Part shown: positions 1 to 5,736 of the stretch, one piece after another
Position numbering within the stretch: position 1 is the first letter of the stretch
Layout: every line of letters starts with the position of its first letter
NCBI GenBank assembly: GCA_003525045.1
Contig: DQGF01000398.1
Coordinates: 22,876-32,174, forward strand
Length of the DNA: 9,299 nt
Reading direction: 5' to 3'
From: Pseudomonas sp.
GTDB lineage: Bacteria > Pseudomonadota > Gammaproteobacteria > Pseudomonadales > Pseudomonadaceae
The notes under the pieces: generated by a model
Seen by the model: the letters and a program-made list of their open reading frames with translations, nothing else
Database searches by the model: none
What the model was told of the DNA's origin: nothing
Program-made: the position numbers and the translations under genes

Positions 1-1
1 C

Positions 2-616
2 GAGATCAAGCGTTTCCCCTACAGCAGCGAGCTGCCGCTCAAACGCATTCGTGGACAAATCACTCGTCTGGCGCAGACCACTGCAAGCCAGACGCTGAAC
101 ACGGTGGTCTGCGCCGAAGGTTATGTGGCCCCGGCGCGCTTGGGTGAACACACCCTGGGTGCCAGTTTCGACTTCAACAGCGATGACCTCACACCGACAG
201 CGGCCGAACATGCAGGCAATCTGCAGATGCTCGAAGAAATCTCGATGGACCTGGTGGCGCGGCTGCAGGCAGATGCATTACAACCTGAAACGCTTGAAGG
301 TCGGGCGGCGTTTCGCTGCACCAGCCCGGATTATTTGCCGATTGTCGGGCCATTGGCGGACACTCAGGCATTCGCCGAGGCCTACAGTGCCTTGAGCAAG
401 GATGCCCGGAAAACACCGGACATCCCTTGCCCATGGCTGGACGGTTTGTATGTCAACAGTGGCCATGGTTCCAGAGGGTTGATTACCGCCCCCTTATCGG
501 GCGAGCTGCTGGCGGCCTGGCTCGATAACGAACCCCTGCCACTGCCCAGGGCCGTGGCCGAGGCGTGTCATCCGAATCGCTTTGCCCTGCGCCGATTGAT
601 TCGTGGTAAGACCTGA
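2..616 (+). CDS. mnmC: MnmC C-terminal part (FAD-dependent tRNA wobble-uridine oxidoreductase), 5' truncated by window
   Basis: The frame is open from base 2 with no start codon, so the gene begins outside the window; 204 codons and a TGA stop remain. The visible part matches the C-terminal end of the D-amino-acid-oxidase-like FAD domain: an RGQIT motif near the start, a CTSPDYLPIVGP stretch, and the closing GLYVNSGHGSRGLITAPLSG motif that contacts FAD in this family. In the two-domain enzyme this half removes the carboxymethyl group from cmnm5(s2)U34 of tRNA, and the N-terminal methyltransferase half, outside the window, then makes mnm5(s2)U34. Full-length proteins have roughly 650-680 residues, so about the last third is seen. 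A free-standing DAO-family oxidoreductase is the alternative, but the motif set and the Pseudomonas context favour MnmC. Its stop lies 5 bases from the stop of the convergent effector gene, with no terminator between them. Confidence 0.88.
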   Translation, partial: EIKRFPYSSELPLKRIRGQITRLAQTTASQTLNTVVCAEGYVAPARLGEHTLGASFDFNSDDLTPTAAEHAGNLQMLEEISMDLVARLQADALQPETLEGRAAFRCTSPDYLPIVGPLADTQAFAEAYSALSKDARKTPDIPCPWLDGLYVNSGHGSRGLITAPLSGELLAAWLDNEPLPLPRAVAEACHPNRFALRRLIRGKT

Positions 617-621
617 GGCGA

Positions 622-3600
622 TTAATCCAAGAAAAAACAAGTCTTTGACTCGTCAGTCTTCATGGCCTCCTCAGTCAGACTTTTCAACAGACCGTTCTCA
701 GCCTGCTGTTTCTCATCCGCAATGCCGTCGACCTGCGCGCGATATCTCGCGCCCAGCGCCTCCATGCTTTCGGTGGCTGCATTCACCCGCTGCAGAAAAG
801 GCTCGAAAAGCTCGGTGAATTTTTTGGCTTGCTGCTCACGCAAAAAATCGCCCCAGAAATCGCGTTTGATCAAGTCATTCAATAGCTCGGAGGAAGCTTC
901 AGCGGTGACGACCTTATTGTATGCAATCTCCAGGTCTGCTGATGTCACGCCACCAACCGAGGCGAAGCGCATATGCTTGGGTTGGCTAATAAGGTCGAGT
1001 CTTTCGGCCAGACCTGTGCGATACGCCAACTCCACTTCCACTGGATCGGGCGTGGAATTGGCCTGGACATGCTCCTTGGCAAGCTTGGCGAGATAATCCT
1101 GGCGAAACAGGCGTCGACCCAGACTTAACAGTCGAGTGGCCTTGTCGTGAACATTGGTGGACTGCCGAACTACTGTGCCGATCTCGACGGCCACCTCAAG
1201 ATTGCTGAAAATCGTGGCGGCAAAATCATCGCATTTACCTTTCACAGCCAGCGGCAGCAATCGATCGCGCAAAGCCGAGTCAGCCTGAACCGCCTCAATA
1301 ACATTCCAGACCCGGCGAGTCATGTCTTCATGCCCAAAACGGTTATCCGCCGTGCTGCCAACCTCTGACAGCAGTTTGAAAAAATCCTCGGACCCGGGTT
1401 CGTTCTTCAGCGCGATCCATGTGCGGTTGCGACTGGCATATGTTTCTTCATGCGGTTTGGGCATCCACAGTTCTCGAGCCTTGAAGTCATCGAACACCAC
1501 GTGATCATTTTCCACAAACCCCATCCCGACATCTGTTTTGGCACGATAGATTTTAAGCTTCGCACTGCTCGCTGTAGATAAGGGGTTAAATCGCAAGTCG
1601 ACTGTTTGAGCGAATCGTTTAGGGACATCGAACAGCCACGCCGGCAACTCCCGAATCTCGTTACCGCTCAGGTCCACCCTGTCCAGATTCGGCAATCGGG
1701 AAAGCCCCACAGGCAGTTCCGTGGCGTGGGTATCGGCCAGGAACAAAGATCGCAGTTGGAGCATTTTGCTGACATCAGGCGTGGCCCCCAGCCGATTGCC
1801 GCTGAGCCCCAGCGTGCGCAAATTGCGCATGTCGGCCAGCTTGCGCAACGTGTGTTCGGTCAGCGCCAGTTGATTGCCGTTCAGACTCAAGTGCTGAAGG
1901 TTGGGCATGTGCGACAGCGCTTCAGGCAAACGTGTCAGTCGATTACGGTCCAGCTCCAGACTGACAAGCCCCTTGAAAGGTTTGAGAAAGTACGCCAGCT
2001 CATCTCCGGCCTCCATGTCTTTGATGGAAAGGCTGCGCACATGGGCGACATCCCCCTCGGTCAGTGTCGGCAGCTGGCCCACCGGTTTGCGCTCCAGCTT
2101 GAGTGCTGTCATAGGCTGATCTTGCGGCCAGCCCGGGGGTGTTACCCGACGCCAGCAGTTTTCGATGGCATTGGCCACCTGACGACGGCTGACACGCAGA
2201 TCGTTGAGCTGCCCCGGCAGCTTCTTCATTTGCACCTCATCGTCGCGCCAGGTGTGCAGCCCCCCTTGCAGTTTCTTTAGCTGCTGTTCAAGCTCCTTGA
2301 TTCGATTCAACCGCAGCATATCGGTACTGCCTGCTTCGTCGAGAAAGGATGAAACCTGGGCATCAGTGAACAGCGGATAAAGCTTTCTGACTTTACGAAT
2401 CAAGCCTTTTGCGTAGGAACCCGCAGCGGGTGGATCTGCCTGGACACAGCCGCCAAGGTGTTCCGGTCCTTCACTGTGTTCACCCCGCAGCACTCGCCCG
2501 GTGCGTTCCGGACTGCCAGTGGCGGCTGCCGACAGACGTTTGCGTAGCGTGGGAAGATCGAGAGTTTCGGTTCCGGAGAGGCCCATGCGGGTGCGCTGGG
2601 CTGCAGGCAAGGCATGGAATATAGCCTCCATGAGCGTTGCGCTGGTTTTGCTGGTTTGCAGCGTGCCAATGCCTTGGGTGACCTGATAGCCGGTGGACGT
2701 CTTGACGATCACCGCGCTCAATGGCGCATCAACTTTACCCACACTGTCCAGCAAGGTACCGGTCGGGGATCCCTGGCGTACTTCAAGTCGAAAGCCGTTA
2801 TCCCAGCCCTGCAACCGATCCATCAGTCTGAGGGCCAGGATGTCGGTGTCGGCATTGGCCAGTGGCGCAAGATGCAATCCTGTGAGCGCACGGTCGAGCC
2901 GTATGGCGGATTGCGCTTCAGTGACCTGCTGCGCCAAATCCAAACCAGGGAACTTGCGGTCACGCAGGAAACTGCGATCTCTGCCGGAGGCGTTATCCAA
3001 CAGCTCCTGACACACTCGGGTAGGAACGTCGGCAGCGTGTTCACGCAGTGTCGCCACATCGCCAGCAGCGTCGCCATCATAGGTTTTATAGAGCCACTCA
3101 AGCAGCGGCCGGCGATCACTTTTCAAGGAACTGGCCATTTTGGTGGCCAACAGCTGCGACTTCGACTCGGTCGTCGTGGGACCGACGATCGCTTCGACTT
3201 CTGTCGAGTAGAGGCCACCGATGACGGTATCAAGCAATTGTCCCGCGCTCAGTTGCGCCTGAGAAACGTGCACGCTGTTGACGTCGTCATCGTGTGGCGC
3301 CGTCTTCGGGAAGCGGGAGACGACCAGGTTCTTTTCATCGCGCACTTCAATGAAGCGCTTTGCGGGCCAGCCCGGCAGCCTGGTCAGTGTATGCAGTTGT
3401 TCTTGTATGAAGTCCGTATTCGCGGTCTCTCCCCGCTCCATTGCCGCGATCAGGTCGGTGATGCGCCGGTTCAGCCTGAAGCGCTCGATACAATCATTCA
3501 GCCGCTGGGGTAACTTGAGGTTGCTTTCATGCAGCCGGTAAAGCTCGGCAGGCGAAATACCAGTAATGTCGGCAACCTGTGTCAGCTCGCTGTGAGAGAA

Positions 3601-5442
3601 ACTGCTGAGACGTGGCACTGTTCGTTTCAATGCGTAACCGCTGTCGGGCCATTCATGCGCATGCTCATAGACATGTCGCCAGCCACCTTCGACGTTTTGC
3701 TCGATGGCAGGCTTGAATGCGTCTTGGCGCACGGGATGCTTTATAAGCCACGCTTTTTTCGCAGAGTTGTGGGAGACGCGGTAAGGCGCATCGTCCATGA
3801 CGATCGACCTGTGGTCGCCGTCCTTGTAGATGCCCTTCGCATCAGCGCGCAAAGTTTCTGGCAATGCGGAGGTCTGCTTATAGGGTTGAAGGTCAGGTTT
3901 CCACAGCCGTGGCTTGCCGTCGGCGTGGGTTACCGCCTCGAAACCGTCAAAAAAGGCCGCTTGCTCTTTCACGCCACGGCTGAAGGCTGCCGATGCAATC
4001 TTGCCGCCTGCCGCAAATGCCGCCATCTGCGCAACGTTCTCGACAACATTCAGCAAATGCGACAACGCCTTGTTCCGCTCGCCGTGCGCCCAGTCCTCTA
4101 CCCCTTCATACACCTCGCTGACTATGTCGACGACTGCGACAGCGGCCATCAATTGACCCAGCACCGGCACAAAAAAAGAGGCTGCGTTCAACAATAGAAG
4201 GCCCCCATCCAGCAACCGCTGAATGGTTTTCTGCCGTTGTTCTTCATCAACGTCTGCGGACGGGACCGCGAGGACTCGCGCATCTCGCTGGGTCTTGCTG
4301 ACGAAAGCGCCGAAGAAAAAATCAGAAAGACAGGTGGCTGGCGTGGCGGCGAGTGTGCCCAACGTCTTGTCTTCGTCAAACGCGCTGAAAAAATCGGTTT
4401 TATCGTGACCGGGAAGGAATTGGCTGGCGAAGAATGCTCTGTAGCTTTTGATTTGCAGTTGAGTTGTAAGGTAAGACTTGAAGTCATCCAGCGAGGCGTA
4501 CTCATACAACGGCCGCCCAGGATCGTTCGGCAGGTAAACCACGCACTTGGCTTGCGGCTCGGTTTCGATAGAGGCTTTAGTGAACACCAGCGCCCCACAG
4601 ACGCAGGCGTCATGAATCATCAGACCTTGCCAGATCACCGGTTTGCCGTCGAAGACTGCGCCCTTGGTCTGTGCTGCGGGGACATCCTGTGCAATCACGC
4701 TCAACAGCATCGTGTAAACAGCGGCGCTGATGTGCTTTTTCAAATAGGCGATGTGGACGGCGACTTGCATATCAAGCAACTTCAATCGCCGGATGTCAGC
4801 GCCGGAGGCGCGGTTATCGACAGGCCCATTGCCTTTGGGTTTGACCGGTAATGCCAACGTCGTGGCGATGTGGCGCTGATAGCCGGCACCGAGGTCGAGC
4901 TCGCGACAGAACTCAGCGAATTTAGTCGGAGTGAAATCAGTACCTGACTGGGGTTGCGCATTGATTCGTATCAATGAGTCGGCAGGAATCCCGCCACTTT
5001 GAGCTTCGCCGAAGGTGAAGTTCTCCATGGCCGCCTGTAGCAGGTTGCGAGACGAGGATGTTTCTCTTACCTGGTAGTCGACCGGGAACAGTCCTGTTGC
5101 TGGAATCGTTTTCCTGATGATGTTCAGGGTGTCCCGCTCAACATCGAAATCGACCGTCCATTTATCATTGAGGAAGCTGGTGAGTTGTTCCTTGCAGAAC
5201 ACATCCAGCGGCTTGAGCGTTGCGAGTACCTCTGCGGCCTTGGCGTAGGTGAGATCGCTCTGTTCAAACGCTGCTTTCAGGGCCTGGACCACAGTCAGGT
5301 CTGCGCTGGCCAACCACTCCGGGATGGACTTGTGCAAAACGTCAGCCTTGTCCAGATCAGCTGTATGTTCCACCAAAGCTTCGGTGCGTTGCGCGGGCGT
5401 AAATAGCACGACCGAAGGGGTTGCCTTGGGTGTAGATGGCAT
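622..5442 (-). CDS. NEL-type E3 ubiquitin ligase effector with DUF6543 (dermonecrotic-toxin-like) domain and leucine-rich repeats
   Basis: This is a 1606-residue predicted effector. Residues from about 60 to 700 resemble DUF6543, the dermonecrotic-toxin-like region of large Pseudomonas proteins. They include RDARVLAVPSADVDEEQRQK (385-404), a hydrophobic segment (411-446) with a VPVLGQLM core, and the EGVEDWAHGERNKAL stretch after it. Residues 1159-1290 hold leucine-rich repeats such as LVSLELDRNRLTRLPEAL, preceded by a short coiled-coil-like stretch (1047-1059). Residues from about 1317 to 1560 match the NEL fold of IpaH, SspH and SlrP: the catalytic motif C1404-D-D1406, then LLSLGRRLFRQDYL and MRFASVGGVTSADL. 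NEL enzymes take ubiquitin from E2 onto the cysteine and pass it to host proteins; substrate choice by the repeats is inferred. There is no Sec signal peptide; the first 20 residues lack acidic residues and are rich in Ser/Thr/Pro, which fits type III export but does not prove it. The ATG at 5442 was chosen over the TTG at 5448 because AAGGA lies 8 bases before the ATG and only 2 before the TTG. The frame is intact. GC is lower than in the NAGGN genes, suggesting an accessory gene. The fold call is firm; export route, host and target are unknown. Confidence 0.9.
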   Translation of the reverse strand: MPSTPKATPSVVLFTPAQRTEALVEHTADLDKADVLHKSIPEWLASADLTVVQALKAAFEQSDLTYAKAAEVLATLKPLDVFCKEQLTSFLNDKWTVDFDVERDTLNIIRKTIPATGLFPVDYQVRETSSSRNLLQAAMENFTFGEAQSGGIPADSLIRINAQPQSGTDFTPTKFAEFCRELDLGAGYQRHIATTLALPVKPKGNGPVDNRASGADIRRLKLLDMQVAVHIAYLKKHISAAVYTMLLSVIAQDVPAAQTKGAVFDGKPVIWQGLMIHDACVCGALVFTKASIETEPQAKCVVYLPNDPGRPLYEYASLDDFKSYLTTQLQIKSYRAFFASQFLPGHDKTDFFSAFDEDKTLGTLAATPATCLSDFFFGAFVSKTQRDARVLAVPSADVDEEQRQKTIQRLLDGGLLLLNAASFFVPVLGQLMAAVAVVDIVSEVYEGVEDWAHGERNKALSHLLNVVENVAQMAAFAAGGKIASAAFSRGVKEQAAFFDGFEAVTHADGKPRLWKPDLQPYKQTSALPETLRADAKGIYKDGDHRSIVMDDAPYRVSHNSAKKAWLIKHPVRQDAFKPAIEQNVEGGWRHVYEHAHEWPDSGYALKRTVPRLSSFSHSELTQVADITGISPAELYRLHESNLKLPQRLNDCIERFRLNRRITDLIAAMERGETANTDFIQEQLHTLTRLPGWPAKRFIEVRDEKNLVVSRFPKTAPHDDDVNSVHVSQAQLSAGQLLDTVIGGLYSTEVEAIVGPTTTESKSQLLATKMASSLKSDRRPLLEWLYKTYDGDAAGDVATLREHAADVPTRVCQELLDNASGRDRSFLRDRKFPGLDLAQQVTEAQSAIRLDRALTGLHLAPLANADTDILALRLMDRLQGWDNGFRLEVRQGSPTGTLLDSVGKVDAPLSAVIVKTSTGYQVTQGIGTLQTSKTSATLMEAIFHALPAAQRTRMGLSGTETLDLPTLRKRLSAAATGSPERTGRVLRGEHSEGPEHLGGCVQADPPAAGSYAKGLIRKVRKLYPLFTDAQVSSFLDEAGSTDMLRLNRIKELEQQLKKLQGGLHTWRDDEVQMKKLPGQLNDLRVSRRQVANAIENCWRRVTPPGWPQDQPMTALKLERKPVGQLPTLTEGDVAHVRSLSIKDMEAGDELAYFLKPFKGLVSLELDRNRLTRLPEALSHMPNLQHLSLNGNQLALTEHTLRKLADMRNLRTLGLSGNRLGATPDVSKMLQLRSLFLADTHATELPVGLSRLPNLDRVDLSGNEIRELPAWLFDVPKRFAQTVDLRFNPLSTASSAKLKIYRAKTDVGMGFVENDHVVFDDFKARELWMPKPHEETYASRNRTWIALKNEPGSEDFFKLLSEVGSTADNRFGHEDMTRRVWNVIEAVQADSALRDRLLPLAVKGKCDDFAATIFSNLEVAVEIGTVVRQSTNVHDKATRLLSLGRRLFRQDYLAKLAKEHVQANSTPDPVEVELAYRTGLAERLDLISQPKHMRFASVGGVTSADLEIAYNKVVTAEASSELLNDLIKRDFWGDFLREQQAKKFTELFEPFLQRVNAATESMEALGARYRAQVDGIADEKQQAENGLLKSLTEEAMKTDESKTCFFLD

Positions 5443-5450
5443 GAGCAATA

Positions 5451-5455
5451 TCCTT
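5451..5455 (-). promoter_or_regulatory. Ribosome binding site of the NEL effector gene; decides its start
   Basis: On the minus strand AAGGA precedes an ATG by 8 bases (start 5442). The in-frame TTG at 5448 is only 2 bases from it, too close for initiation. The protein therefore most likely begins MPSTPKATPS, two residues shorter than the longest reading. Confidence 0.75.
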
Positions 5456-5508
5456 ATTGCATTTAGATGCTTCCAGTCTAAGGAGCTAAAAAAGCAAATG
5501 ATAATTCG

Positions 5509-5537
5509 AATATCGGGTCGGATTTAAAGGTGACCAA
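5509..5537 (-). promoter_or_regulatory. Weak sigma-70-like promoter candidate for the effector gene
   Basis: Read on the minus strand, TTGGTC (5537-5532) is followed after a 17-base spacer by GATATT (5514-5509). The -10 keeps four of six consensus bases and the -35 only the TTG half. It would give a leader of about 60 bases before the ATG. An overlapping TATCAT (5503-5498) is a better -10 but has no recognisable -35. The match is poor enough to be chance. Confidence 0.2.
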
Positions 5538-5674
5538 CCCACTACTCCTATGCATCGCAGCATTATTTAACGCCACTGCCATCCGCACTTCTGCTGTTCT
5601 CCATTCGTCCGGCAATACCCGCTTATAACTTATCGATCTAAAACTACCGCGAACCCACCGGGTCAGTTTCAGAG

Positions 5675-5696
5675 TACCGCCATTTTGGCAATGGTA
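5675..5696. repeat. Imperfect palindrome upstream of the NAGGN operon, possible operator
   Basis: The stretch begins TACCGCCATT and ends AATGGTA around a TTGGC centre. CCATT and AATGG are perfect 5-base arms with a 5-base spacer, and an alternative overlapping pairing is GCCA-TTT-TGGC. The outer TAC/GTA pair matches if three bases are skipped. It sits about 40 bases before the amidotransferase start, where an operator or a 5' leader hairpin would lie. No regulator family could be assigned. Confidence 0.25.
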
Positions 5697-5726
5697 TCGA
5701 TCGACCCTCCCCAACGGAAAAACCGG

Positions 5727-5732
5727 TAAGGA
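5727..5732 (+). promoter_or_regulatory. Ribosome binding site of the NAGGN amidotransferase gene
   Basis: TAAGGA lies 4 bases before the ATG at 5737. The spacing is short but acceptable, and the ATG is fixed independently because the encoded protein must begin Met-Cys to expose the catalytic cysteine. Confidence 0.7.
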
Positions 5733-5736
5733 CTTT

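Larger units (their letters stand above)
5443..5736. other. Divergent intergenic region between the effector gene and the NAGGN operon
   Basis: These 294 bases hold no convincing gene. A hand count gives about 46% GC, well below the flanking NAGGN genes. Both neighbours are transcribed away from it, so their promoters should lie here. I see ribosome binding sites at each end, a weak promoter candidate for the effector, and an imperfect palindrome near the operon side (5675-5696). The octamer TATCGATC occurs twice (5631-5638 and 5695-5702), and TACCGC also twice (5645-5650 and 5675-5680). No hrp box (GGAACC with a distal CCAC), sigma-54 site, or AlgU-type GAACTT/TCTGA pair with correct spacing was found on either strand. 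Confidence 0.7.

Noticed and set aside
2614..3513. A 299-codon open frame antisense to the effector gene, with other long antisense frames at 1606-2280 and 3529-4197
   Set aside because: They lie wholly within the well-supported effector coding sequence, have no recognisable domain or ribosome binding site, and are typical antisense shadows in GC-rich DNA.
5631..5702. TATCGATC occurring twice, 64 bases apart, as an operator pair
   Set aside because: An 8-base direct repeat in 290 bases is close to chance expectation and no symmetry or position relative to a promoter supports it.
5478..5714. A 78-codon minus-strand frame filling most of the divergent intergenic region
   Set aside because: It would start at a TTG with no Shine-Dalgarno sequence, has no recognisable motif, and would occupy the region needed for the promoters of both flanking units.
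5443..5736. Possible hrp box, sigma-54 or AlgU promoter upstream of the effector or the operon
   Set aside because: TTGGCA at 5685 lacks a sigma-54 -12 partner and a sigma-70 -10 at 17 bases; GAACCC at 5651 and TCAGA at 5669 are only 12 bases apart, too close for AlgU; no GGAACC/CCAC pair is present on either strand.
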